DNA from: Persicaria tinctoria
Taxonomy: Eukaryota; Streptophyta; Magnoliopsida; Caryophyllales; Polygonaceae
DNA: 64,000 nucleotides
Assembly: GCA_037127255.1 (NCBI GenBank)
Contig: JBANSL010000004.1
Span: 88,494,627 to 88,558,626, forward strand
Reading direction: 5' to 3'
In this document: one piece after another, positions 19,476-30,722 of the stretch
Position numbering within the stretch: the first letter of the stretch is position 1
Layout: each line of letters begins with the position of its first letter
Made by a program: the position numbers and the translations under genes
The notes under the pieces: generated by a model
Seen by the model: only the letters and a program-made list of their open reading frames with translations
Databases searched by the model: none
Told to the model about the DNA's origin: nothing

Positions 19476-22204
19476 TGGTATCCAGAGCCAGAAAGGCCCA
19501 CGCCATTTCTATCATCCTCTACCTCCTTTACTGACTTTTCCCCCCTCTATTTCCATGGAGTCCTCTGATTCACAGTCGACTCCCCTCACTCCCCTCAACA
19601 TTCCCTCTCCTTCAGTTCCTACCTTCAACAGCCTAAATACAATTAAACTTACAGCTTATAATTTTCCCATTTGGAAGAAGCAACTTACCTCCTATGTCAA
19701 GGCCAATCGGCTCTACTCCGTTGTCGACGGCACCGCTGTCTCTCCTGGCGATGATGACACCCCGCAGTGTCTTGACTGGCATACCAAGGACAACCTCGCC
19801 TTAGCCATTCTTCAGGCATCTCTGACAGAGCAAATCATGGTCCAAATTCTGGACTGTGCAACCGCGTTCTCTCTCTGGAATCGTCTTCACGACCTTTTTG
19901 CTGCCCGGTCCGGTGCTCAGATCGTCCAAAATCGTCTTCAACTTACCACCCTAAAAAAGGGCTCCGATTCAATCTCTGAATTCTTCAACAAGGCTAAGAA
20001 CCTTGTCTCTTCCATTCAAGCTGCAGGACAACCCGTCTCCGACTCCGAACTGGTGGTCTATCTTCTCGCTGGTTTGGGCTCGAAATATGACTCTGTCGTC
20101 ACTTCGATTTCGACTCAGCTGCTCACTCCGTCTCCAGAACAGGTACTCGTTCACCTTCTTAATCATGAATCTCGCCTCTCTCGACATTCCACATCTATTT
20201 TGGGTGCTCCTCCCATCTCCGTCAACAATACGACATCTCCTGCTTCCTCTGCTGAAGTGAACTCCACCACGGCTAACAGAGGACGAGGTCGTGGTGACAG
20301 AGGCGGTTTTCGAGGACGTGGCCGTGGCGATGGAGGCCGAGGTTCCTCCGGTCGTGGTCGTGGCTATACGTTCACAGGAGAGGTCGACAGTCGGCCTATC
20401 TGTCAGGTTTGCTATAAACAAGGTCATACTGCCCTCAAATGCTGGTACATATTCGACCAGGCTGTCCAAGCCCCGCCTCCTCGCTCGTTTCAGGCGAACT
20501 CTACAACTTCTCAATGGTTTCCGGACACAGCAGCTACACATCACTTCACGCTCGACCTATCGAATCTCAGACTTACCAATCTTCCATATGCAGGCACTGA
20601 TCAAGTTTCCCTAGGCGATGGCTCTCAAATTCCTATCCGTCATCATGGTTCCGCTTCCCTTCTTACTCCATCTCGCTCCTTGCATCTCACTAATCTCCTT
20701 CATACTCCATCTATCACCAAAAATTTACTATATGTCAATCGATTTTGTGTGGATAACAACGTGTATTTTGTGTTTGACAAAGACTCCTTCTCTGTTCATG
20801 ATTCGCAGACACAGATGCTCCTTCTTACGGGGCCCGTTAGAGGCGGGTTGTACGTCCTCCCGACCGATCATTCAAGCTTGCCCTCAGCACCACCTCCTTC
20901 TGCAAATTTCACCGCTTCTGCTTCCTCAAATTTTGTCAACTGGCACCGTCGTTTAGGCCATCCATCGGCTCAACTTGTCTTCAATGTTTTCCGGCGTCTT
21001 CAAATTCCTAAACCTAAACATGTGGACTATCCACATTGCCTAAATTGTAGTTGGGCCAAAGTCCACTCCCTTCCCCATTATCCCAACCCAAATCATTCCA
21101 CTAAACCATTTCAATTACTTTTTGTGGACATATGTGGTCCTGCCCATGAAGAATCTTTTAATGGACATAAGTATTTTCTTTCCCTTGTTGATGATTATAC
21201 CAAGTTCGTGTGGCTTTTTCCCTTTCACTATAAATCCGAGGTTCCTAACCTTATGCAAACATTTATTAAACTCGTAACAACCTTCTTCTCCACAAAAATT
21301 ATTTCTATCCAAACCGATAATGGTACGGAGTTCAAGCCTCTCCAAACATTCTTCCAAGATATGGGCATCACACATCGTCTCACTTGCCCTTATTCTCATC
21401 AACAAAATGATAGTGTTGAAAGTCGTCACCGACGCATTGTGGATATTGGTCTCACTCTCCTTAAACAAGCCTCTATGCCCCTTCGTTTTTGGGACTTTGC
21501 ATTTGAAACCGCTTCTTACCTCCAAAACCGTCTTCCTACTCCAATTCTCCATCAAAAATCTCCCTTTGAGCTCCTCTTTCAAAAACCACCCGATTACCAC
21601 ACTCTCAAAGTTTTTGGATGCCTTTGCTTTCCAAACCTTCGCCCCTACAATCACCACAAACTTGCCTTCCGCTCCACACCTACCATCTTTCTCGGATATA
21701 GTGCAAATCACAAAGGCTACACTTGCTTTGATAGAGAGAATAATAAATTTTATATATCTCGGGATGTTTTGTTCCATGAGAATATATTTCCCTTCTCCAA
21801 ATCTGTTGATCCAAATTCTATAGACATATCCTCATGGGCTCCAGATGAAATCCACTTACCCATTCTTCCTATTTTCCCTTCCGACCCAATTAACCCCAAT
21901 ACAAGCCCATCTCCACATCTCCCACAAAATTCTCAACCCACGTCAGAAGTGAACCCTTCCTCTGAATCATCTTCAAGCTCACATTCCCCACCGTCGGCTC
22001 CTATACCTCCTCATCCCATGGTGACCCGATCTCGCTCCCACAATTTGAAGCCGTTGGTTCCCACCGATGGAACAATCCCATGGCCCTCTACCGCCACCTC
22101 TACTGAACTCATTCCAGAGGAGCCTACGTGTTACACACAAGCCTCAAAATTTCCGGAATGGCGCTCAGCCATGGAAGCCGAGTTCAAGGCACTTCTTACT
22201 AACA

Positions 22205-23073
22205 CAGGCCCGACCTTGGGGGAGGGCAAGGTGGGCTACCGCCCTGGGCCTCCGATTTTACGGGGCCTCATTTTTTACTAATTTTAGTATATATAATAAA
22301 ACATTTTTAAAATTAACACAAGTGTTTATTGGCGTGGTGGTTGTTGAATTGCTACGGGACATGTATGTTTTCTTACAGTCACGGGTTCGAATCCCAAATT
22401 TAGCACAACCCTCAACATTCTAACCTTTTTTTCTATTGGTTAGGTCACCCCCACCTATTTCTCTTCATTTATATATGTAACTAATTCCGAGACCTCAATA
22501 AATTTCACCTATCTCTCTTCATTTATTATACTAATTCCGATTCCTCATTAAATTTCATCAAGTCATACGGTATTAAATTATTAATCCAAATTTAAATCCA
22601 GCTAATATTTTAGTGTCATAGCTATATATAATTATTTATATTAATTGAACTGAATGAAATAACATATTTCAAGGAGTTTCAGAATATTATAATATATATA
22701 TAGAGAGAGAGACACTAGGGTTTTGTGTTTAAAAACAAATGACACAAATTTAAACGTGCAGTATATAAATTATTTTTAATATTGTATAACTATAAATTAT
22801 TTAGATCAAAAGATTGATAAATATAGCTTGTGTATGTAATCTGTACTATGGATCAAAACATTTTGTATAAAATTTTTAATATAAATTTTACCGGTGATTT
22901 TCTTAAAAATTCTTATTTTAAAGAGTTTTCTATAATTTTCCTTAAATATAAAAAAATCTAATTTTTTTTAACATACTCACCCTTAAGATATAATTTTTTT
23001 AAAAAAATTACATATAAAATTTATAATTTATAAAATTATGACCCGTGCCTCCAAAATTGATTGGACGACCCTG
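22205..23073. mobile_element. hAT-type non-autonomous element inside Copia 1
   Basis: The 869-bp insert starts CAGGCCCGACCTTGGGGG and ends GACGACCCTG, with imperfect inverted termini (CAGG-CCG-CC). The 8-bp TSD TACTAACA/TACTACCA (22197-22204 and 23074-23081) has one mismatch. No transposase is encoded. A tRNA-like head with B box GGGTTCGAATCCC lies at 22318-22410. A phrase around ctcttcattta and ctaattccga is duplicated at 22455-22540. Confidence 0.8.
22318..22425 (+). other. Possible SINE-like sequence
   Basis: TGGCGTGGTGG resembles an A box and CGGGTTCGAATCCC is a good B box, the Pol III promoter pair of tRNA-derived SINEs. Boundaries and TSD were not found. It lies within the hAT insert. 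Confidence 0.35.
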
Positions 23074-23917
23074 TACTACCAATACATGGAAGGCTCGATT
23101 GGTAGCCAAAGGCTATAACCAATTACACGGAGTCGATTATACAGACACATTTAGCCCAGTTGTTAAGCCATCCACTGTCCGACTTCTTCTTTCTCTCGCG
23201 GCAATGAATGATTGGTCGGTTCGTCAATTGGATGTACAAAACGCTTTTCTCCACGGGTCACTGGAAGAAGACGTCTTTGTATCGCAACCTCCAGGTTTCA
23301 CTCATCCTCACTTCCCCTCTTACATTTGCAAACTTCATAAATCACTTTATGGTTTAAAACAGGCCCCTAGAGCCTGGTTTTCAAAACTTAGTGATGCTCT
23401 TGTGACAATGGGATTCTCACCCTCTCCTGCTGATACATCTCTTTTCTCTCATCGCCTTGGGAATTACTCTGTTTTTGTGCTTGTCTATGTGGACGATTTG
23501 TTAGTTTTTGCTTCGAATGAGCAGCTGTCATCCTACTTTATCAAAGCTCTGTCTGCTCAGTTCCCAGTTAAAGACCTCGACCCTGCTCATTATTTTCTGG
23601 GAATCGAAATATCCAGGGATTCAAGTGGATTCAAATTGTGTCAATCCAAACATATTACTGAGCTGGTTAGTCGGCCTGGCATGAAAAATTCAAAGGCTAT
23701 CGCTACTCCTATGGAGACTGATTTCGATGCTACAATTGATTCTCCTACTGTTGCCGATCCTCACCTTTACCGAAGCATCGTTGGCTCACTTCAATACCTC
23801 TCGTTTACTCGCCCTGATATTTGTTTTGCTGTAAACAAGGTATGTCAGTATATGCATCGCCCTTGCGAGGTTCATTGGATGGCGGTTAAGAGGATTCTTC
23901 GGTATCTCAATGCCACT

Positions 23918-24810
23918 TGTTGAGAGAATGAGATGTGAAGAGACCAAAAAGAGTCCCACATCGATAGTTTGAACAAAGAAGCCTTAGTATATAACCTAGT
24001 GGGTTACCCCACCTAACGCCAATTGGTTTTAGGATGGACCCCGCTCGGCTTATGTGCTAGGCTATTAGTGCGTAGGCGCACGCGTGCACACGACCCCCCG
24101 ATCCCGAGTCCCAACGGACTTCAGTATGGTATCAGAGCGGAAAAGCCAAACGGCCCGACTCTCGATCCTGGGCTAGCTAAAAAGAGAATGAGATGCTAGA
24201 CCCGTTGTCCAAGTGTCAACTAGAGGCGAAAGACGACCCTAGTTGCACTTGCGGGGGCGTGTTGAGAGAATGAAAGATGTGAAGAGACCAAAGAGTCCCA
24301 CATCGAAAGTATGAAAGATCAAGCCATAGTATATAAGCTAGTGGGTTACCCCACCTAATGCCAATTGGTTTTAGGATGGACCCCGCTCGGCTTATGTGCT
24401 AGGCTATTAGTGCGTAGGCGCACGCGTGCACACGACCCCCCGATCTCGAGTCCCAACGGACTTCAGTATGGTATCAGAGCGGAAAAGCCAAACGGCCCGA
24501 CTCTCGATCCTGGGCTAGCTAAAAAGAGAATGAGATGCTAGACCCAATGTCCAAGTGTCAACTAGAGGCGAAAAACGACCCTAGTTGCACTTGCGGGGGC
24601 GTGTTGAGAGAATGAGATGTGAAGAGACCAAAAAGAGTCCCACATCGATAGTTTGAACAAAGAAGCCTTAGTATATAACCTAGTGGGTTACCCCACCTAA
24701 CGCCAATTGGTTTTAGGATGGACCCCGCTCGGCTTATGTGCTAGGCTATTAGTGCGTAGGCGCACGCGTGCACACGACCCCCCGATCCCGAGTCCCAACG
24801 GACTTCAGTA
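23918..24810 (+). mobile_element. Tandem TRIM: LTR-internal-LTR-internal-LTR
   Basis: Three 209-bp LTRs (23918-24126, 24260-24468, 24602-24810) separated by two 133-bp internal domains (24127-24259 and 24469-24601). Each internal domain opens with the primer-binding site TGGTATCAGAGC and closes with the purine tract TGCGGGGGCG. The TSD CCACT is at 23913-23917 and 24811-24815. The outer LTRs read as identical, while the middle LTR has many differences and the same length. LTRs run TGTTGAGAG to CTTCAGTA and include AGTCCCACATCG. No protein is encoded, as expected for a terminal-repeat retrotransposon in miniature. Confidence 0.9.
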
Positions 24811-25336
24811 CCACTGCCACACTTCAGTTTCACATTTCCTCATTCAAACAGCATACAATCTCAGCATTTTCCGATGCTGATTGGGGAGCTGATCGAGTTG
24901 ATAGACGATCTGTTGGAGCCTATTGTATTTACCATGGTCCAAATCTTATCTCTTGGTCCTCAAAGAAACAAGATGCTGTCTCTCGCTCATCAACCGAAGC
25001 TGAGTATAGAGCTCTTGCTCAGGCCACCTGTGAAAGTTTATGGCTACAATCTCTTCTAGCAAGTCTTCTGATTTCATTACCTCAGCCCCCAACTCTATGG
25101 TGTGACAATATATGTGCCACTTACCTCGCAAGTAACCCAGTTTTGCATCATAAAATCAAGCACCTATCCATGGATTATCATTTTGTTAGGGAACGAGTGC
25201 AAATGAAGGCCCTCCGGGTCGCTTTCATATCTTCCAAAGACCAATTGGCTGATCTCCTCACTAAGCCCCTGTCAGCTGCTCGATTTGCATTACTACGCTC
25301 GCATCTCTGCCTTCGGACGATACAAGCGAGGGGGGA

Positions 25337-25577
25337 TACTAGCACATGATCACTATATTACCTTGGCACAATCTATATTAACCGTTATATATGGATAAGC
25401 TTGTAATAGGTGAGGTGTCCTCTATTTTAGAAGGTTCATCCTTGGAGGCTACTCCTCCTTGGAGATCATGACACTTGTAAATAGATCCTTACACCAAGGC
25501 TCTATATAACCCCTTCTACAGTAAATGGAAAGACAACACAGAATGATTTCAAATCACAACAATCTTGTCTTCTAGCA
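25337..25577 (+). repeat. 3' LTR of Copia 1
   Basis: 241 bp, same boundaries as the 5' LTR. The RNase H frame ends at its start. Followed by the TSD GTTTC. Confidence 0.9.
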
Positions 25578-25582
25578 GTTTC

Positions 25583-26331
25583 CCCTAGTTTTTCGAGGGA
25601 TTACATGTTTGATTTCCTTGTTTCTTTGCTTTGTTATGGAAATTAAAGCATGGCTGTTTTATCATGCTTATCCAAGAAGATGAAATTTGTGTGAATTTGC
25701 CATTATAACTTTGAGCAAATCAAGAGTTCGATATTATCTCACTTGCATTTTGTGGATTGTAGAGCCCTATTTGTTTGTTTCAACTGATGTCATTAATTAG
25801 CTTATTTTGTTCAATTAAAGATCTCTTGAGTTGAAGATATTCGATTGAAGTGGTATTGCTGGGTTAATGTGGTTGAGTTAATAGAAGTATGAAGGGGAGT
25901 CGTTTTTTAGCTTGAAATTTGTTTGGGAGAGGATTTGGATTGGATCATTCAAGCTTGTCTATAAAATTTACCTCTTACTATCCAGAGTTTCACATATTTT
26001 GATGTTCAAATGGTTCAACACATCCTTTCTGTATAAAAGCATTGGTTTGCCAAATGATATGGAATCGAATAACCAATAATTACTTGTTGCAGACAAAGGA
26101 GCCTTCTTCAGCTGTAAACTAGCTCCTTATGTTGAAATTTCAATATGTTCTGTGTCTTGCTTGTATATGGAATCAAATAATCTATAATGACCTGGAATCA
26201 AATTATTAATGGTCTTTTTGCTTCTCGCTTTTTACTCATATGGTTAAATTTTCCGCATGTTTTGTGTCTTGATCGCATAAACCTAAATGCTTGAATCAGT
26301 TCAGCATGAATAACATCCAATTTGTTTTTCA
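25583..26331 (+). other. Probable intron next to the CCCH exon
   Basis: T-rich, intron-like sequence between the Copia 3' TSD and the acceptor ttgtttttcag at 26332. A phrase about ggaatcaaat...aat recurs at 26060-26215. No exon is seen. Confidence 0.4.
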
Positions 26332-26332
26332 G

Positions 26333-26455
26333 ATGTCGGTTTGGTGACAAATGCAGATTTTTACATTCCACTCAGCAACAACCAAAACCCAACACCAATC
26401 CCTTTGGTTTTGGTGTTCAAAATAGCTCCAATGCAAAATCCCAACAGCGTTGTGC
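26333..26455 (+). pseudogene. CCCH zinc-finger exon, NUP42/C3H16-like fragment
   Basis: After an acceptor (tttttcag) the frame reads CRFGDKCRFLHSTQQQPKPN, then NPFGFGVQNSSNAKSQQ. This is the second half of a C-x-C-x-C-x-H zinc finger followed by the FG-type tail seen in plant CCCH16/NUP42-like nucleoporins. The first half of the finger (NFQRGS region) should be on an upstream exon, but I cannot see it between 18400 and 26330, where Copia 1 is inserted. Downstream the frame stays open to 26687 without further homology. It could be a residual exon of a broken gene, or part of a live gene whose other exons I missed. Confidence 0.5.
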
Positions 26456-26689
26456 TTCATTTTGTTTTCAGCAGTTTTCTGTCTTTGGATTTTCAGCAGT
26501 TTTTGAAGAAATCGACTCGTCATCCAAGTCAGGATTCTTCTCTGCCGTTGTACTTCCTCTTGTTTTGCACTTAGCCTTCATGACAACTACATCTTTCTTG
26601 GTCATGCATGTTCATGTAACAGCAAGACTACTTTATATTATTAGCATATCTCCTTTTCTAAAAACGATAATGAAGCCTTATTACTAGGA

Positions 26690-27025
26690 ACTAAAATTCT
26701 TATCGCAATCCGGGTTGAGAATTGCAATGTTTTTTAGTTTTAGGTGTTACTCTTATCAATCTAAATTTTGTCCTATTAAATTGTTTATGGTTGTCCCTTT
26801 GATGTTCTTACAATTTGATGTCTCCTATCAATTTCTTTGATGTTATTACCATGTTAAATTGTTCTTACAATGTTAAGGGAATGATTGTTGTTGTTGTCTC
26901 TATTTCATCAAATCCTCTTTTAATTTCAGCATTCCAATATTTTATAATTTCAGCATTTCAGTAGTTTCAGCAATTGCTGAAATGCGGACTGCAATGAATT
27001 TTGATGTTCATTGCTTTAAATCTCT
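26690..27025. other. Intergenic or intronic DNA
   Basis: T-rich, with short repeats of tttcagcatt/tttcagtag near 26930-26980. Nothing else is seen. Confidence 0.4.
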
Positions 27026-27032
27026 TTTAAAA

Positions 27033-27102
27033 ACCTCTTAGCTCAATGGTAGAGCGATGTGCTTATGTGGAAATACGTGGGTTCGAATCCCGCATAGACT
27101 AA
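27033..27102 (+). tRNA. tRNA-like sequence, probable pseudogene
   Basis: A box TTAGCTCAATGGTAGAGC and B box GGGTTCGAATCCC are good, with T arm gtggg/cccgc-like pairing. The acceptor ends do not pair and no clear anticodon stem forms. It resembles the 4957 and 6568 copies in its ends (cct-tta...catagacta). Confidence 0.4.
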
Positions 27103-27164
27103 ATTTTATATCCCTTAACACGATTTTAGCAACTCTAGTGTCGAAGTGGTGATAAGAAGAAAAA

Positions 27165-27335
27165 AAAAGCAACTCCGGTTTCAACAACCATTTCAGCATC
27201 AACAAAGTTGATGAAACCGGGGTTTCAGCATCGACAACGTTGTTGAAATTCCGGTTTCAGCATCAACAACATTGCTGAAACCCCAGTTTAGCATCGACAG
27301 TGTTGAACCTCGGTTTCAGCAACTCCGGCTTCAGT
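27165..27335. repeat. Self-complementary minisatellite
   Basis: About four diverged units of 40-45 bp with the core tttcagcatcaacaa-gttgatgaaac. Each unit is close to an inverted repeat of itself, so single strands could fold into hairpins. Further ggtttcagcaact copies continue to about 27415. Confidence 0.65.
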
Positions 27336-27640
27336 AACGCGGAAAAAAAAATTGTTGAACTGAGGGGGGCACAGGGGGCACAATTTCAGCAACTTCGGTT
27401 TCAACAGTTTCAGCAACATAGGTGGACATTTAGCTAATATGAAGAGGGCGGTGGATAATTTCCTAATATAGACAAAAAAAATATAGCATGTATGGAAACT
27501 GCCCCCTTTTTTTGGAGGACCGATCAAATGTCTTTTAATATGTTTTTATATTTTAATTAAATTGATATTTTGATAATATAATTGAGAGAATATATTGCCT
27601 ACTTCGTACCTTAAAATACTTAATATTGGTATAAAAAATA

Positions 27641-30002
27641 AGGTGGTGGTGGCGTCTGAATGAATCGACCGGACGCCTTCTGAAAGATAAGGTTTGACAA
27701 GCGGCGGAGCAGGCGGGGATTGAGGATTCGTTGGGCAATGCGGAAGCTATGTGGAGCCGTTTAGCAGGTTGTATTCGCAGAGTGGGTCGAGAGGTGCTGG
27801 GGGTGTCAAAAGGGAGCCATGGGTCCATTCGAAGCGTCGCTTGGTGGAATGATGAAGTGAAGGCAAAGGTAAAGGCAAAGCAGTTAGCATTTCAGAGTTG
27901 GTTGCAAAGAGGCCCTGGAGACGACGGTGTGGAGCTCAGGTCGAGGTATAATGTGGCCAAAGGGGATGCTAAGCGTGCAGTAGCTAAGGCTAAGGACAAA
28001 TCTTTTGAGAATCTATACAGAGCCCTCGACAACAAAGGAGGAGAGCAAGTTCTATATCGACTAGCTCGACATAGAGAGATGATGAGTAGAGACATCGACA
28101 GCGTCAGATGTGTTAAAGATGAGAGCGGTCAAGTATTAGTGGATGATCAGCAGATCAATGGTAGATGGCTGAGTTACTTCTCTGAATTGCTCAACGAGGA
28201 TTTATACGATTCAGAGCTGAGTTCCAGTCTTTCGGACCGTATTGATTTAGGATTCCACCGACGCATTTCGATAGTGGAGGTTAAGGAAGTTGTCTGTAGG
28301 ACGAAGAACAGTAGAGCTTCGGGCCCAGATGATATTCCGGGTGAGGTTTTGAAATGGTTAGGGCCCAAAGGTTTGGTTTGGCTTACTTCACTTTTCAATG
28401 CTATCCTATCATGAGCTAAGATGCCTTCGGAGTGGAGACTTAGTAAATCGGTCCCGGTCTACAAGAATAAAGGGGATGTTCAATGTTGCAGTAACTACAG
28501 AGGAATCAAACTGCTGAGACACACTATGAAGGTATGGGAGAGAGTGATCGGGATGAGACTTCAGAGATCGGTTCACGTGTCAGAAAATCGGTTTGGATTT
28601 ATGCCTGGCAGATCCGCGGTTGAGGCTATTCACTTGTTAAGGCGACTGATCGAGATGCACAGAGATAGAAAGAAGAATCTGCATATGGCCTTTATTGATA
28701 TAGAAAAGGCCTACGACAGGGTTTCGAGAGAGCTTCTTTGGAGATGTTTGGCAGAAAAGGGAGTGCATGGGTCGTATATCAGAGTTATCAGGGATATGTA
28801 TGATGATTCACTGACAAGTGTTAGAACGTTGTGTGGGGTAGTATTTTGAGGTTTTCGAGTGGGGCTTCACCCGGGCTCTGCGCTTAGTCCGCTTCTATTC
28901 ACTTTAGTTATGGACACACTGTCTGCTTCTCTCCAAGAGGAGTTACCATGGTGCATGCTCTTTGCCGACGATATTGTTCTATTGGACGTCTCTAGTTCGG
29001 GGTTGGCTCGCAGACTAGAAAATTGGAGAGAAGTGTTGGAGTCTAAGGGTTTCAGAATGAGTAGGACCAAGACTGAGTATATGCAGTTCAGCTTTGGAGA
29101 GGCCAGAGTCCTTAAGACATCCGTTCGATTGGGGGATGATCTTGTCCTTAGGAAGGAGCATTTCAAGTACCTTGGCTCGTACCTCCAAAGTGATGGGGGT
29201 ATCGACAAGGATATTGAGCATATAGTCCATGCAGGGTGGATGAGATGGAGGAGAGCATCTGGGGTCCTATGTGACAGGAAAGTCCCGACTAAGCTGAAAG
29301 GGAAATTCTATAAGGTGGTTGTCAGGCCGACCTTGTTGTATGACGCAGAGTGTTGGCCTAGTACTAAAGCTCAGGAACAGAAGTTGGCGATGGCGGAGAT
29401 GAGAATGCTAAGATGGATGAGTGGGCACGCGAGGCTGGACAAAATAAGAAATGTGGACATTAGAAGGTAGGTTGGGGTTGTGAGTATCGTTGATAAACTA
29501 CGGGAGTCGAGATTGCGGTGGTTTGGGCATGTTCGTAGGAGGCAAATATCAGCGCATGTTCGAATGTGTGAGAGCTTGGAGCTTGGAGCTTTGTGCCGAA
29601 GGAGAGGTAGATCGAAGAAGAGCTGGATGGAGGTTATTCGACAGAATCTCAATGCGCTGAACCTCTCGGAGGATATGATTTCGGATAGGGACCACTGGAG
29701 GAGATGCATTCGGGCTTCGGATGTTTAAAATCCCAAGGATAGGTGTTGGGTCATTTCCTTTTGCTTCCGTTCTACCTTTCTCTCTGCTTTCTGTCAGTTA
29801 TCTACATATATGTTTTCTATCTTTCTGCTGTCTATTACCTATCTCCTACTAGGTGCCCTGGGACGTTGTGTTTCCTTTGCTCTATTGTTTTGGGTCTTCC
29901 GGAAACACTCTTTCAACTAGTTCAGGGAAAGAGTGCGTACATCCCGACCCCCATACCCCGCTTCATTGCGGGATATACTGGGTTGTTGTTGTTGTTGTTG
30001 TT
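27641..30002 (+). mobile_element. RTE-type LINE, 5'-truncated
   Basis: TSD GGTATAAAAAA occurs at 27628-27638 and 30003-30013. The 3' end is (GTT)n, with at least six units (29982-30000), the hallmark of RTE elements, rather than poly-A. It encodes the RT and C-terminal part only; the N-terminal endonuclease is absent. Confidence 0.88.
27731..29728 (+). pseudogene. RTE LINE reverse transcriptase with three in-frame stops
   Basis: One frame runs the whole length. RT motifs appear in order: SRASGPDDIPGEVLKW, YRGIKLLRHTMKVWERV, FIDIEKAYDRVSRELLW, GLHPGSALSP, the catalytic FADD in CMLFADDIVLL, and RLRWFGHVRRR and RGRSKKSWMEVIRQNLN at the C-terminus. Stops at 28412 (TGA), 28847 (TGA) and 29468 (TAG) break the frame with no frameshift. 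At least the first could come from a C-to-T change at an Arg codon. GLHPGS has Pro where the family usually has Gln. Length without stops is about 665 residues, truncated at the N-terminus. Not functional as it stands. Confidence 0.9.
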
Positions 30003-30116
30003 GGTATAAAAAAATATTTTTTTATGCCCTTAAGACATAGAATAAGACACTAAATTAGAAAAGATTACCTAAAAAAAAAGCGACCCTAAAAATCTAATTA
30101 AAAAACGCTAAACTAA

Positions 30117-30357
30117 TCTATTATCTATTAATATTACTAATTCTGCTAGCATTTTGCTAACGTGTCACGCCCATAATTAAAGTTGAATTTTTTATTCAAA
30201 TAAGATTTTCTTATTGGTCAATATTATTATGGAAACTTTAAAATATTTGTTTCCTATTTTAAATATGATTTGAATCCATTCCTTTTTATTTTATTTTCGG
30301 TTATATTGCCGTAAATATTGAGACATGTTTCCATTTTTTTTTCACGATTGCAATATA
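30117..30357 (+). mobile_element. Helitron 5'-end fragment
   Basis: A/TCTATTATCTATTAATATTAC then ctgctagcattttgctaacgtgtcacgccc. About 120 bases are repeated, with minor changes, from 30370 onward. It looks like a 5' end left next to a second copy. Confidence 0.5.
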
Positions 30358-30722
30358 TCTATCTATCTATTATCTATCTATTAATATTACTAATTCTGCT
30401 AGCATTTTGCTGACGTGTCACGCCCACGATTAAAGTTGAATTTTTTATTCAAATGATATTTTCTTATTGGTCAATATTGTTGTTGAAATTATTTGTTTCC
30501 TATTTTTCATACGAATATTATTTAAATTGATATGCTTAGATCAATTTGTGATCTATTTTAAATATATTTTCCTTTTTTCATAGAAAAGATTATGTACATT
30601 CATACGTCGGACCACAATTTTGGATATTATCATTCCGTGTGGTCTTTTATATCATTATTTCATTAATATCATGACTTTCTTTATACATTTCATTCATATC
30701 AATAATATTATATATTTATTAG

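Larger units (their letters stand above)
19555..25349 (+). pseudogene. Copia 1 gag-pol polyprotein, interrupted
   Basis: Part 1 (19555-22204) encodes a UBN2-type gag, a CCHC zinc knuckle (CQVCYKQGHTALKC), the protease motif WFPDTAATHH, the gag-pre-integrase WHRRLGHP and an integrase core with DNGTEF and QQNDSVESRH. Part 2 (23082-23917) encodes RT with [10 protein letters not shown]. Part 3 (24816-25349) encodes RNase H with FSDADWG, STEAEYRAL and LWCDN. Parts are separated by the hAT and TRIM insertions; both sites are in one frame. Beyond the insertion, the segment joining the TW of the hAT site to KARLVAKG is shorter than in intact Copia by roughly 30-35 codons, so the RT N-terminus is also lost. 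Confidence 0.9.
19235..25577 (+). mobile_element. Copia LTR retrotransposon 1 with nested insertions
   Basis: LTRs of 241 bp (19235-19475 and 25337-25577) differ at three bases by eye, about 98.8% identity. The TSD GTTTC lies at 19230-19234 and 25578-25582. The termini are non-canonical (TACTAG...TAGCA). A primer-binding site TGGTATCCAGAGCC follows the 5' LTR directly, and the polypurine tract AGGGGGGA precedes the 3' LTR. Domain order gag, protease, integrase, RT, RNase H is that of Copia. A hAT element (22205-23073) and a tandem TRIM (23918-24810) are inserted in pol. Host-derived DNA is about 4.6 kb. Confidence 0.93.

Noticed and set aside
19969..20544. Minus-strand frame of 191 codons
   Set aside because: Antisense shadow of the Copia 1 gag region.
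24127..24259. Cassandra-type TRIM with 5S rRNA in its LTR
   Set aside because: The LTRs carry AGTCCCACATCG but I see no 5S rRNA internal promoter boxes, so it is only called a TRIM.
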